DNA from: Acidipropionibacterium acidipropionici
GTDB taxonomy: Bacteria; Actinomycetota; Actinomycetes; Propionibacteriales; Propionibacteriaceae
Direction: 5' to 3'
Assembly (NCBI RefSeq): GCF_001441165.1
Contig: NZ_CP013126.1
Span: 3,067,551-3,131,550 of the forward strand
Length of the DNA: 64,000 nt
A model generated the notes under the pieces. The model did no database searches. It saw only the letters and a list, made by a program, of their open reading frames with translations, and was not told the origin of the DNA. Every line of letters starts with the position of its first letter. Position 1 is the stretch's first letter. Both the position numbers and the translations under genes were made by a program. Below, piece after piece: positions 9,369 through 17,539 of this stretch.

Positions 9369-9456
9369 CTCGCGGGATGCGGGGCTGTGTGGCAGCCGCG
9401 AGTGCGGGTGCCGGTCCTCAGAGCTTCAACGGACTCTCCTGATCGATCGATGACAT
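9369..9456 (-). promoter_or_regulatory. Possible leader (short ORF and hairpins) of the ABC-F gene
   Basis: On the minus strand a 12-codon ORF (MSSIDQESPLKL, 9418-9456) begins just after the tRNA-Asn 3' end. It is followed by CTCGCGG/CCGCGAG (9369-9375 and 9396-9402) enclosing GGCTG/CAGCC (9383-9387 and 9393-9397). Antibiotic-induced ABC-F genes often use leader peptides with alternative hairpins. No ribosome-binding site for the short ORF is evident, so this is tentative. Confidence 0.3.
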
Positions 9457-9460
9457 GTGC

Positions 9461-9532
9461 TCCCCCGACTGGACTCGAACCAGTAACCCTCTGATTAACA
9501 GTCAGATGCTCTGCCAATTGAGCTACAGGGGA
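9461..9532 (-). tRNA. tRNA-Asn (GTT), copy 1
   Basis: The minus strand folds as a 72-nt cloverleaf: acceptor TCCCCTG/CGGGGGA, anticodon loop CTGTTAA with anticodon GTT, and the T-loop TTCGAGT. The 3' CCA is not encoded. It is identical over its length to the second copy 69 bp away. Confidence 0.95.
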
Positions 9533-9601
9533 TCGGCGCAGGACGCCCGCGATGCACGCGCACCGGATCGCTCCGGCCCTCGGCATCGCCTCGCTGATGG
9601 C

Positions 9602-9673
9602 TCCCCCGACTGGACTCGAACCAGTAACCCTCTGATTAACAGTCAGATGCTCTGCCAATTGAGCTACAGGGGA
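9602..9673 (-). tRNA. tRNA-Asn (GTT), copy 2
   Basis: This is an exact repeat of the neighbouring tRNA-Asn, with the same acceptor stem, GTT anticodon and T-arm, and no encoded CCA. The flanks of the two copies differ, so the duplication covers essentially the tRNA itself. It is upstream of copy 1 in the direction of transcription, and both may be made from one transcript. Confidence 0.95.
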
Positions 9674-9746
9674 TCAACGCCTCAACGCGAGAAGAGACTC
9701 TAGCAGTGTCGCACGGCAAGGGGAAATCGGGAGCGCCCCGAAACCC

Positions 9747-10295
9747 TCAGCGCCACTCCTGGCGAAGCCTCTCGGTGGTCTCCAGCACCCGGCTCTCGGT
9801 GACGGGGTCGGTGAGGTCGGCATCGCCGTCGGCCACCGCCGTCCACTGGATGGTGCCGTCGCCGAGACTGCCGAGGCGACGGCGTCCGGCAACCGTGACC
9901 CGGCCGCCCTCGACGTCCAGGGGTTCGCGCACCACGATGGAGGCGGTGACGCGGTCGTTGAAGACCGCCGGCAGGTCGCCGGGCCGCTCGAGAGTCACAG
10001 AGTCCTGCGAGCCGTCGAGGAAGGCCCAGTACAACGACGAGGTCTTCGCCCTCCAGCCGCCGCGGACCACCTCGTGCCAGGCCACGGCATCGGCCGTGCC
10101 GTCGTCGTCGACGATCGCCAGCCCCTCGTCGACGGCCACCACGGTGATCCGGGTGTCGCCGTGACGGCCGGTGCCCCAGGCCAGCACGTGGGGGTGGTCG
10201 ACGCCGATGACGGCCGCGACCCCGACCACCGCCTGCGGATCCGGCCCCCGGTCCCCGGAGAATGCTCGTGCCATTCGACGCCACCGCTCACCCAT
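9747..10295 (-). CDS. Conserved hypothetical protein
   Basis: The 182-residue soluble protein has no signal peptide or membrane helix. Its middle contains alternating beta-like segments (RITVVAVDEGLAIVDDDG, then SSLYWAFLDGSQDSVTLERPG), suggesting a small all-beta domain. I do not recognise a family and see no catalytic motif. It begins 33 bp after the stop of the sigma factor gene on the same strand, so the two may be cotranscribed. Confidence 0.65.
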   Translation of the reverse strand: MGERWRRMARAFSGDRGPDPQAVVGVAAVIGVDHPHVLAWGTGRHGDTRITVVAVDEGLAIVDDDGTADAVAWHEVVRGGWRAKTSSLYWAFLDGSQDSVTLERPGDLPAVFNDRVTASIVVREPLDVEGGRVTVAGRRRLGSLGDGTIQWTAVADGDADLTDPVTESRVLETTERLRQEWR

Positions 10296-10328
10296 GGACC
10301 CGATTCTCCCAGATTCCGCGGCGGCCCC

Positions 10329-11159
10329 TCACGCGGCGTCGCGCGACGACGGCCGGGCCCGCCTCAGTACGGTCAGGGCCTCCTTCTCCAGACGCCTCAC
10401 CACACCGAGGGTGACGTCCAGCTCCGCGGCGACCACGTGCCGGGGCAGCTGGCGTCCGTCCAGGCCGTACCGCATCTCGACGATCCGGCGCTGGAGGCGG
10501 GGCAGCTCGGCGACCGCCTCGGCCACCCACTGCGCCGACCAGTGCTCGCAGGGATGCTCGTCCACCAGCGGGATCGCGGTCGGATCCCCCACCGGCACAT
10601 CCCCCGCCGGGTCCCGGCGCTCACGGATCCAGCGCTCGTCGACCCCCATGGACGCCGCCAGCTCCTCGTCGCTGGCCTCCCTGCCCAGGATCATCGCCAA
10701 CTCGATGGCCTGCCTGTCGACCGCCCTCTCGGTGCGGCGCCGCCACACCGGGCGGGCGGCGTCACTCGACAGGGCCTCCTCGGAGACCCGCCGTCTCACC
10801 CAGACCCAGGCGAAGGTGACGAACCGGACCCCCTTGGCGCGGTCGAAGCGCTCCATGGCCTCGGCCAGGCCGACGCATCCGGCCTGCTCGAGGTCCTCGA
10901 CCGGCCCCCCGCAGAACCCCGCCAGGTTGGAGGCCACCTTGACGGCCATGCCGAGGCCGGCGCGCCACAGCTGCTCGGCGGCCCGGTTCCCCTGTTCGAC
11001 CAGGGCTCTCAGCTCCTCCTCGGTGGCGTCGTGGCGGACGCCGGCCCGTCCTCCCAGCAGCTCGGAGGCCAGCATCCCGGCCTCCAGGCGCCCGAACAGC
11101 TCCCACTCATCCTCGGCCGCCAGCCGCGACCCGCCTGAGACGAATTCCTTGAACTCCAT
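10329..11159 (-). CDS. Sigma-70 family RNA polymerase sigma factor
   Basis: The 276-residue protein lacks region 1.1. Region 2 is seen around GLAEAMERFDRAKGVRFVTFAWVWVR, whose RFDRAKG..F.TFA pattern is the core-binding and -10 recognition helix, and region 4 around LPRLQRRIVEMRYGLDG followed by VVRRLEKEAL, equivalent to the RIRQIEKEAL recognition helix of primary sigma factors but diverged. This suggests a group 2/3 sigma factor rather than the main one. It lies 123 bp downstream of dnaG, echoing the dnaG-rpoD order of the classic macromolecular synthesis operon. Confidence 0.8.
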   Translation of the reverse strand: MEFKEFVSGGSRLAAEDEWELFGRLEAGMLASELLGGRAGVRHDATEEELRALVEQGNRAAEQLWRAGLGMAVKVASNLAGFCGGPVEDLEQAGCVGLAEAMERFDRAKGVRFVTFAWVWVRRRVSEEALSSDAARPVWRRRTERAVDRQAIELAMILGREASDEELAASMGVDERWIRERRDPAGDVPVGDPTAIPLVDEHPCEHWSAQWVAEAVAELPRLQRRIVEMRYGLDGRQLPRHVVAAELDVTLGVVRRLEKEALTVLRRARPSSRDAA

Positions 11160-11282
11160 GGCGGCAGCCTCGCCGCACGTCGCGCCGGTGTGAAGGGTTC
11201 GCGGCAGATCTGTGGATGACGAGAAATCTGTCCACACCCGTCACAGGACGGTCTTGGGCCCCGCAGGCCGGTCAGCGACCGT

Positions 11283-13169
11283 CTACGTCACGTCGAAGGC
11301 CGCCGTGCCGCTCCGGAGGATCTCGCTGCGCAGCGCCTCCAGCTCGACCAGGTCGGTGAACATGGCGTTGTAGGCCGTCCTGTCGGCGGTGGGGTTGGTC
11401 CGCTGGAGACGCGACTTCAGGTTCGCGATGTCGTCGGACAAGGAGCGCAGCCGCACCTGCGCCGCGTAGGCCGCGGCGTACCTGCGGTCGGGTTCGGCGG
11501 TGAGCACGGGCTCGACGAGCAGCGCCACCTCCAACTGCCTGACGGTGGGATCGCTGATGGCTCCGGCCACGGCCTCCTGCCAGGCCTGCGGCGATCCCTG
11601 ATCGACCGGGATGCCGGTCAGGGCCTCGAACAGGGCCCGGTAGGCGGGATGCCGCAGGTCCTCCGCCTCGACCCCGTCCCACTGGTCGTCGAAGAGGTCG
11701 GGGTGCTGGAGGGCGAGTTTGAGGAATCCGCGCTCGGCGTCCAGACGTCTGTCGGAGGGATCGGGCCAGGGCAGCCCCGGGGCCGGCTCGGGGACCGGTT
11801 CGGGACGGGCCGCCGGGGCCGGGGAGACCTCGCGCAGCGGTGCGGGGGGCGGGTTGCGCCGGGCCCGCGCGACCTCGCGACGTACCTCGTCGACGTCCAT
11901 CCCGACCACCTGGGAGAGCTCGCGGAGGTAGCCGCTCACCAGCGAGGAGTCGCGGATGCTGGAGACGAGCGGGGCCGCGGCGCGCACCGCCGCCAGGCGC
12001 CCGTCGGCGCGGTCGAGATCGAATCCGTTCACGACGTTGTTCATCACATAGCGGTACAGGGGGATGCGGCGGGCCACCAGTTCGCGGACGGCCTCGGGTC
12101 CCTTCGCCATGAGCAGGTCGCAGGGGTCCAGCCCGCTGGGCTCGACGGCCACGTAGGTCTGCGAGATGAACTCGCGATCCCCCTGGTACACCTTGAGGGC
12201 GGCCTTCTGGCCGGCGGCGTCGCCGTCGAAGGTGAACACCACCTCGCCGGACAGCGACCCGTTGTTGCCCATCAGGCGTTGCAGCAGGTGGGCGTGATCA
12301 TTGCCGAAGGCGGTGCCGCACGCGGCGACGGCGGTGTCGACCCCTGACAGGTGGGCGGCCATCACATCGGTGTACCCCTCGACGACCACGGCCTGATGCT
12401 TCTTGCCGATGGCCGATCGTGCCAGGTCGAGCCCGTAGAGGACGTGGGACTTCTTGTAGACCACCGTCTCGGGAGTGTTGACATACTTCGCGGGGATGCG
12501 GTCGTCGTCGTGGATACGCCGGGCCCCGAACCCCAGAACCGAGCGCCCGGAGTCCTTTATGGGCCACAGCACCCGGCCCTGGAAGAAGTCCCAGCCCTTG
12601 TCGCGCACCAGTCCCGAGCTCACCAGCACCTTGGGTGTGAACCCCTTGGCCAGCAGGTGGTCGCGCAGCACGTGGCCGCCGCGGGGCGCGTAGCCGATTC
12701 CGAACTGCTCGGCGGCCGAGCGATCGAAGCCGCGCCCGTCGAGGAACTGCCGGGCGATGAGCCCCTCGGCCGACGTCATCTGGGCCTGGTAGAACCTCGC
12801 GGCCTCCTCATTGGCCTCCAGGATCTGCATCCGCAGTCCCGGTTCGATGCCCGGGCGGCCGTCGTCGATGATCCTCAGCTGGACGCCGACCTTGTCGGCG
12901 AGCCGCTGAACGGCCTCGACGAAGGAGAGGTTGTCGATCTTCTCGACGAAGGTGATGGTGTCCCCGCCCTCACCGCATCCGAAGCAGTAGAACAGCCCTC
13001 GCGACGGGGTCACCTGGAAGCTGGGGGTCTTCTCGTCGTGGAAGGGGCACAGGCCCTTCAGCGAGCCGCCGCCGGCGTTCTTGAGGGCGACGTACTCCCC
13101 CACCACCTCGTCGATCCGCGCCCGTTCCCGGACCAGCGCAATATCCTCTTCGTTGATCCGCCCGGTCAT
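11283..13169 (-). CDS. dnaG: DNA primase DnaG
   Basis: DnaG makes RNA primers for replication forks. The 628-residue protein has the CHC2 zinc finger at the N-terminus (Cys41, His44, Cys62, Cys65), the TOPRIM core with [16 protein letters not shown] and [10 protein letters not shown] carrying the metal-binding acidic residues, and a helical C-terminal domain for DnaB contact after a Pro-rich linker near residue 430-460. Length is normal. The start is 17 bp past the dgt stop, the common actinobacterial dgt-dnaG arrangement. Confidence 0.97.
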   Translation of the reverse strand: MTGRINEEDIALVRERARIDEVVGEYVALKNAGGGSLKGLCPFHDEKTPSFQVTPSRGLFYCFGCGEGGDTITFVEKIDNLSFVEAVQRLADKVGVQLRIIDDGRPGIEPGLRMQILEANEEAARFYQAQMTSAEGLIARQFLDGRGFDRSAAEQFGIGYAPRGGHVLRDHLLAKGFTPKVLVSSGLVRDKGWDFFQGRVLWPIKDSGRSVLGFGARRIHDDDRIPAKYVNTPETVVYKKSHVLYGLDLARSAIGKKHQAVVVEGYTDVMAAHLSGVDTAVAACGTAFGNDHAHLLQRLMGNNGSLSGEVVFTFDGDAAGQKAALKVYQGDREFISQTYVAVEPSGLDPCDLLMAKGPEAVRELVARRIPLYRYVMNNVVNGFDLDRADGRLAAVRAAAPLVSSIRDSSLVSGYLRELSQVVGMDVDEVRREVARARRNPPPAPLREVSPAPAARPEPVPEPAPGLPWPDPSDRRLDAERGFLKLALQHPDLFDDQWDGVEAEDLRHPAYRALFEALTGIPVDQGSPQAWQEAVAGAISDPTVRQLEVALLVEPVLTAEPDRRYAAAYAAQVRLRSLSDDIANLKSRLQRTNPTADRTAYNAMFTDLVELEALRSEILRSGTAAFDVT

Positions 13170-13186
13170 GCCCCCGATCCTACGTC

Positions 13187-14305
13187 CTAGAAACCGCGAC
13201 CCATTCCCACCGGCAGGCGGGACGCGTCCCAGCCGAGCAGCTCCTCGGCCCGCGAGAAGGCGAAGTGGTCGGTCATCCCGGCGACATAGGCCACCACCTG
13301 GTGGGTCCGGTCGGCGTCGGTGGCCAGGAACTCCGAGGCCACCAGCCGTGGATGGGCCAAGTAGTAGGTGACCAGTCCGCGCAACACCTCGACCACTGCC
13401 TCGGACTGCCCCACCGACTCGGGGCGGGTGTAGATCCGCTCGTAGTTGAACCGTCGGAGGGCGGCCAGGGCGGAGGCGGTGACGCCGTCCATCGACACCC
13501 GGCCGGTGGCGCAGGTCGAATCGATCACCGCGCGGATGAACACCGAGAGCTGGGTGCGCCGGTCCGCGCCGGCCACCTCGCGGACCTCCTCGGGAAGGTC
13601 TGCCGTCGAGACGATGCCCGCACGTTCGGCGTCCTCCAGGTCGTGGGCGCAGTAGGCGATCCGGTCCGCGAAGGAGACCACCTCCCCCTCCACCGTCGAC
13701 GGAGCCGGGCGCGACCAGGAGTGGTTGCGGATGCCGTCGAGAGTCTCGGCGCACAGGTTGAGCGAGGACAGGGCGACGTCGGCACCCCAGGTGGCATGGT
13801 CAAAGCCCTCGGGCAGGAACAGGTCGAAGGCCTCCTCGGCCGCGTGACCTCCCGGCCCGTGGCCGCAGTCATGACCCATCGCCATCGCATCGGCGAGAGT
13901 GACGTTGGCGCCGATCCCGGCGGCGACCGACCTGGCCACCTGGGCCACCTCGAGGGCATGGGTCAGCCGGGTGCGCTGGTGATCTGTGGGGTGGACGACC
14001 ACCTGGGTCTTGCCGGCCAGCCTGCGGAACGCCGTCGAGTGAACGATCCGGTCCCGGTCCCGCTCGAAGCAGGTGCGCTCGGGATCGGGCTCCTCGGGGA
14101 CCGCCCGATTACCTGCGCCCCGGGCCATCGTCGCCCCGGGACGCAGCATGGCCGCCTCCCGCTCCTCCCGGATCCGCCGACCGATGACAGGCCCCGGTTC
14201 CAGCAGCGCGGTGCTGGTGGCATGACAGGTCACGGTCTGCCCGTCGACGTCGTGTCCGGACATGGTGCGCGCCCAGGCCTTCGATCGCTGCGAGACTTCC
14301 GCCAT
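13187..14305 (-). CDS. dgt: Deoxyguanosinetriphosphate triphosphohydrolase-like HD protein
   Basis: This 372-residue HD-domain protein is likely to split dNTPs into deoxynucleoside and triphosphate. The metal ligands are visible in [14 protein letters not shown] and [18 protein letters not shown], and [11 protein letters not shown] is a family-specific block. It is the first gene of a dgt-dnaG pair. Substrate specificity among dNTPs cannot be read from sequence. The ATG at 14305 gives an N-terminus about 60 residues longer than the conserved core; later starts are possible. Confidence 0.88.
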   Translation of the reverse strand: MAEVSQRSKAWARTMSGHDVDGQTVTCHATSTALLEPGPVIGRRIREEREAAMLRPGATMARGAGNRAVPEEPDPERTCFERDRDRIVHSTAFRRLAGKTQVVVHPTDHQRTRLTHALEVAQVARSVAAGIGANVTLADAMAMGHDCGHGPGGHAAEEAFDLFLPEGFDHATWGADVALSSLNLCAETLDGIRNHSWSRPAPSTVEGEVVSFADRIAYCAHDLEDAERAGIVSTADLPEEVREVAGADRRTQLSVFIRAVIDSTCATGRVSMDGVTASALAALRRFNYERIYTRPESVGQSEAVVEVLRGLVTYYLAHPRLVASEFLATDADRTHQVVAYVAGMTDHFAFSRAEELLGWDASRLPVGMGRGF

Positions 14306-14392
14306 GTCTCCAGCATGGCAGACGCGGCAGACGCGAATCTCCCGGGCGATACGATCTGAGGAACCGTATCAACGACGCCGGATGGAGTGACG

Positions 14393-14992
14393 ATGAGCCA
14401 GGATCCCGACAGTTGGCGCTCCCAGCAGGATCCCTGGCCGCCGGACGCCGGCCCCGGATGGAACGGGCAGTATCCGAGCGATGGGTACCCGAACGGTGCG
14501 TACTCGAACGGGCAGCCTCCTCAGGGCCCCGATCCGTACCCCTCGAATCCCTACGATCCCTACCAGGCCGGCCCCTACCAGCCCTCGGCCGACCAGGCGT
14601 GGGGCATCTCCTCGGGGCCGGCGGATCGCCCCTCCCGCACGGGGATCGCGGCCATCTGCCTGGTCGGTGCAGCCCTGGTGGTGTCGTTCATCCTCAGCTG
14701 GTTCTCCGGTCAGGCGTTCGTCGACCTCTACCGCATCACCGGCGTCGCCCTGAGCTCCGGACAGGACTTCCCCGACACCGCGGCCACCGATTCGGCCTTC
14801 ACCCGCCTCGGGTTGACGGCCATGGCCCAGGTCCTCCCGACCGCGCTGGGGGTCGCCGGGATCATCGTGGGGATCCTGGCGCTCAAGTACCGCACCGCGC
14901 GGACCACGGGCATCGCAGCGATCGTCCTGGGGGTCCTGGCTCCCTTCCTGTCCTTCGGCATGATGCTGCTCGCCGCGGCACCGGCCATCTGA
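14393..14992 (+). CDS. Pro/Tyr-rich membrane protein (paralog 1)
   Basis: The 199-residue protein has an N-terminal low-complexity region of about 80 residues rich in Pro, Tyr, Gly and Asn, then three hydrophobic helices (about 85-110, 140-162 and 168-192). Segment 2 is preceded by the extracytoplasmic-like stretch with DTAATDSAFTRLG. GGAG lies 5 nt before this ATG; a GTG two codons upstream is an alternative start. Its partner 22 bp downstream has the same layout, including the same kind of ATDSA motif, so they look like tandem duplicates. Function unknown. Confidence 0.7.
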   Translation: MSQDPDSWRSQQDPWPPDAGPGWNGQYPSDGYPNGAYSNGQPPQGPDPYPSNPYDPYQAGPYQPSADQAWGISSGPADRPSRTGIAAICLVGAALVVSFILSWFSGQAFVDLYRITGVALSSGQDFPDTAATDSAFTRLGLTAMAQVLPTALGVAGIIVGILALKYRTARTTGIAAIVLGVLAPFLSFGMMLLAAAPAI

Positions 14993-15013
14993 TCCTATGA
15001 GCTGTGTGATTGC

Positions 15014-15607
15014 ATGAGCGAGGATCCGCGCTGGGGAGTCGAGCCCACCAGACCGATTCCACCTGCGACCTCATGGGACGAGCCGACCAAGCAGATCTCC
15101 CAGCCATGGCAGGGGTATCCGGAGTCCGGGTCGGCCACCCCCGATCATCGGGTGCTGCCGGCCCAGCCGTATGCGAATGCTCCCGTCCCCGCACCTCCCT
15201 ACCCGACCGCACAGCCCTACCCGTCCGTGCCGCCGGCGCAGTACTACCCGGTCGCCACGCCACCGGAGCGACAGTCCAACCTCGGTTGGGTGTCACTGGG
15301 CATGTCGGTGGTGGCCCTGGTGCTCTCGGTGGTCGCCGGCGTCGTCACCATCGACAGCTGGACAGGCACCGATCTTGACGCCGCCGCGACTGATTCCGCA
15401 GTGATCGAGTCCCTGCTGAGAGTCAGTGTCGGCGGGCTGATCGCCCAGATAGTGGCGACCCTGCTGGGCCTGGCGGGCCTCATCACGGGGGCGGTCTCAC
15501 TGGCCAACCGCACCGGTCGGCTCGTCGGAGCCTTCGGGCTGGGCCTGGCGATCGCCGCTCCGATGATCTCGACGCTGGTCCTCACCAGCATGCTGCCGAT
15601 CAGTTGA
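15014..15607 (+). CDS. Pro/Tyr-rich membrane protein (paralog 2)
   Basis: This 197-residue protein repeats the plan of its upstream neighbour: about 90 residues rich in Pro, Tyr and Ala (APPYPTAQPYPSVPPAQ), then three helices with an intervening AAATDSAVIESLL segment matching AATDSAFTRLG in the paralog. The two genes are 21 bp apart and probably cotranscribed. No clear ribosome-binding site precedes the ATG. Function unknown; proteins of this layout in actinobacteria are usually annotated as DUF4190-like, which I cannot confirm. Confidence 0.7.
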   Translation: MSEDPRWGVEPTRPIPPATSWDEPTKQISQPWQGYPESGSATPDHRVLPAQPYANAPVPAPPYPTAQPYPSVPPAQYYPVATPPERQSNLGWVSLGMSVVALVLSVVAGVVTIDSWTGTDLDAAATDSAVIESLLRVSVGGLIAQIVATLLGLAGLITGAVSLANRTGRLVGAFGLGLAIAAPMISTLVLTSMLPIS

Positions 15608-15619
15608 GGTCGGGGCGGC

Positions 15620-16813
15620 TCACCCCCCGGACACACCGAGTTCGGCCTCGGACAGGTCGGCGTCGTCCAGGGTCCGTCCGTCGAGCCAGCCCATCGGCAT
15701 GACGACCTTGCGACGGGGGGTTCCCTGACGGCCGCGCGGACGCCCCAGCTCCTTGGCGGGGAATGGGGCGTCGGCGTCGAGGCTGGCCAGCAGGGCGTCG
15801 AGCTCCTCGGAGCTCGAGATCGTGCCCAGCGCGTGACGGGTCTCCCCGCCCACCGGGAAACCCTTGAGGTACCAGGCCATGTGCTTGCGCATGTCGACCA
15901 GGCCGTGCGGCCCCTCGTACTTCACGAGCAGTTCGGCATGACGTCGGATCATCGCGGCGACCTCGCCGAGGTTCGGGAGGGTGCGTCGATCCTGTCCCGC
16001 GAAGGCGTCGGCCAGGTCGCGGAACAGCCAGGGCCGCCCCAGGCAGCCGCGTCCGACCTCCACTCCGGCGCAGCCGGTGCGGCGGACCATTTCGAGGGCG
16101 TCGTCGGCCTCCCAGATGTCGCCGTTACCCAGTACGGGGACATCCACGGCCTCCACCAGCCGGCCGATGGCCTCCCAGTGGGAGTGGCCGGCATAGGCCT
16201 CGGCGACAGTCCGGGCGTGCAGGCAGACGGCGGCGGCCCCGGCGTCGACGGCCGCTCTGGCCGAGTCGATGTAGGTGGTGTGGTCGTCGTCGATACCGAT
16301 CCTGGTCTTGACGGTCACCGGGACGCCGTGGCGGTCGCCGGCCTCGACGGCGGCGCGCACCACCGCGGTGAACCGATCGGTCTTCCAGGGCAGCACTCCC
16401 CCGCCGCCCTTGCGGGTGACCTTGGGCACCGGGCAGCCGAAGTTGAGATCGACGTGGTTGACGCCGTACTTCTCGCACAGGATGGAGGTGGCTTCGGCGA
16501 TCATGCCGGGATCGACTCCGTAGAGCTGCACGGATCGGGTCTTCTCGACGTCGGCGAAGGCCAGCATGTCATGGGTCTTGTGGTCACCGTAGACGAGCCC
16601 GCGGGAGGTGATCATCTCGCAGACGTACAGACCGGCACCCTGCTCGGCGCACAGCTGGCGGAAGGCCGCGTTGGTGACGCCGGCCATCGGGGCCAGCACC
16701 ACAGGGGTCGTCGAGACGACCCGACCGCCCGAGGGCGCGGTGAGGACCAGAGGAGGGATCGCAGGCACCGGGACATGGTACCCGTGGTCCGGTCGGGCAG
16801 GATGACGGCTCAT
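15620..16813 (-). CDS. dus: tRNA-dihydrouridine synthase (DusB-like)
   Basis: Dus enzymes reduce specific uridines in tRNA to dihydrouridine using FMN and NADPH. The TIM-barrel start LAPMAGVTNAAFRQLC, the catalytic-cysteine motif NFGCPVPKVTRKGGGG, TVKTRIGIDDD, the phosphate-binding VLGNGDIWEADDA and GVEVGRGCLGRPWLF are all present. The ATG gives 397 residues; a GTG at 16768 would trim 15 and is also possible. The gene is convergent with the paralogous membrane proteins. A perfect inverted repeat lies 20 bp upstream of the ATG. Confidence 0.93.
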   Translation of the reverse strand: MSRHPARPDHGYHVPVPAIPPLVLTAPSGGRVVSTTPVVLAPMAGVTNAAFRQLCAEQGAGLYVCEMITSRGLVYGDHKTHDMLAFADVEKTRSVQLYGVDPGMIAEATSILCEKYGVNHVDLNFGCPVPKVTRKGGGGVLPWKTDRFTAVVRAAVEAGDRHGVPVTVKTRIGIDDDHTTYIDSARAAVDAGAAAVCLHARTVAEAYAGHSHWEAIGRLVEAVDVPVLGNGDIWEADDALEMVRRTGCAGVEVGRGCLGRPWLFRDLADAFAGQDRRTLPNLGEVAAMIRRHAELLVKYEGPHGLVDMRKHMAWYLKGFPVGGETRHALGTISSSEELDALLASLDADAPFPAKELGRPRGRQGTPRRKVVMPMGWLDGRTLDDADLSEAELGVSGG

Positions 16814-16832
16814 CCTCGACGGCAGTGAGAAC

Positions 16833-16866
16833 TGGCGACGGCAGCTGTATTTCAATGCCGTCGCCA
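16833..16866. repeat. Perfect 11-bp inverted repeat upstream of dus
   Basis: TGGCGACGGCA and TGCCGTCGCCA are separated by 12 nt. The half-site TGCCGTCG or its complement recurs at 16818-16825 region and CGTCGCCA again near 16878-16885. Placement just before the dus start suggests an operator or 5'-leader hairpin. No terminator T-run on the minus side. Confidence 0.6.
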
Positions 16867-17080
16867 TGTTTTCCTGACGTCGCCAATTCCCGTCCCCCCG
16901 ACGGTATCGACTTAGCGCCAAAAGGTGGGCGCCATGCCTGACCTTCCTGCCGTTCGGTACGCACTCAGCGATCGCGGGAACCATGACTGCCACAGGAGCC
17001 GATTCGTTGTCACCGCAAGCCCGATTCGTTCCCGGATAAGACCCGGCCTGGAGCGCTGTGTCCGAACTGTGGAGAATCCG

Positions 17081-17134
17081 CTCCCAACACGCCGTCCCCC
17101 GTCCCATCCGAGCTCCGGGACGGCGTGTTGGGAG
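17081..17134. repeat. Perfect 18-bp inverted repeat in the dus/HNH intergenic gap
   Basis: CTCCCAACACGCCGTCCC (17081-17098) and GGGACGGCGTGTTGGGAG (17117-17134) are exact reverse complements around an 18-nt loop. It lies in a roughly 725-bp gap (16814-17539) with no convincing gene. It could be a terminator, a mobile-element end or a recombination site; there is no T-run on either side. Confidence 0.7.
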
Positions 17135-17365
17135 GAGCCGCTCCCCCCTGATGACGAGGACTCGGTCCGGATCGCGGCATCATGCCCGGAGCGGGTATCC
17201 CGGTCGGGAGCATTCATGGTCCGGATCACCGGCACCTGGCTCACGGCCGAGGGAGTCCACCCTGAGCCGTGCGATCGTCCGCACCGATCGCGTCAGTAGC
17301 CTCTGGTAGGAGTGGATCTTCCCGGATCCGACGGGACGGACGAGGGAATCTCCACGTCCGCGGTG

Positions 17366-17410
17366 ACATATCGGGCGCGAGGTGAGGATTACGTCGCGGG
17401 CCCGATATGT
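17366..17410. repeat. Perfect 11-bp inverted repeat upstream of the HNH gene
   Basis: ACATATCGGGC (17366-17376) and GCCCGATATGT (17400-17410) flank a 23-nt spacer that itself begins GCGA and ends TCGCG, extending the pairing. It lies about 130 bp before the HNH gene start and could be its regulatory site. The rest of the 16.8-17.5 kb gap shows no gene I can support. Confidence 0.6.
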
Positions 17411-17539
17411 AGCGTGCCTCAGATCTGACGGAACCACCGGATCCGGACCGTAAACGATAAGAAAATACCGGGAATCTGCGGCGTCGTTTCTTAGGTTCAG
17501 AGTCTGGTATATGGCGTCCACATGGTCTAGAGTTCTTCC

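Noticed and set aside
9455-9703. Plus-strand open frame containing a repeated PDWTRTSNPLINSQ segment
   Set aside because: The repeat is simply the two tRNA-Asn genes read on the wrong strand.
16925-17299. Possible 124-codon gene in the dus/HNH gap
   Set aside because: It spans the 18-bp palindrome, has no ribosome site or recognisable motif, and overlaps opposing frames of similar length.
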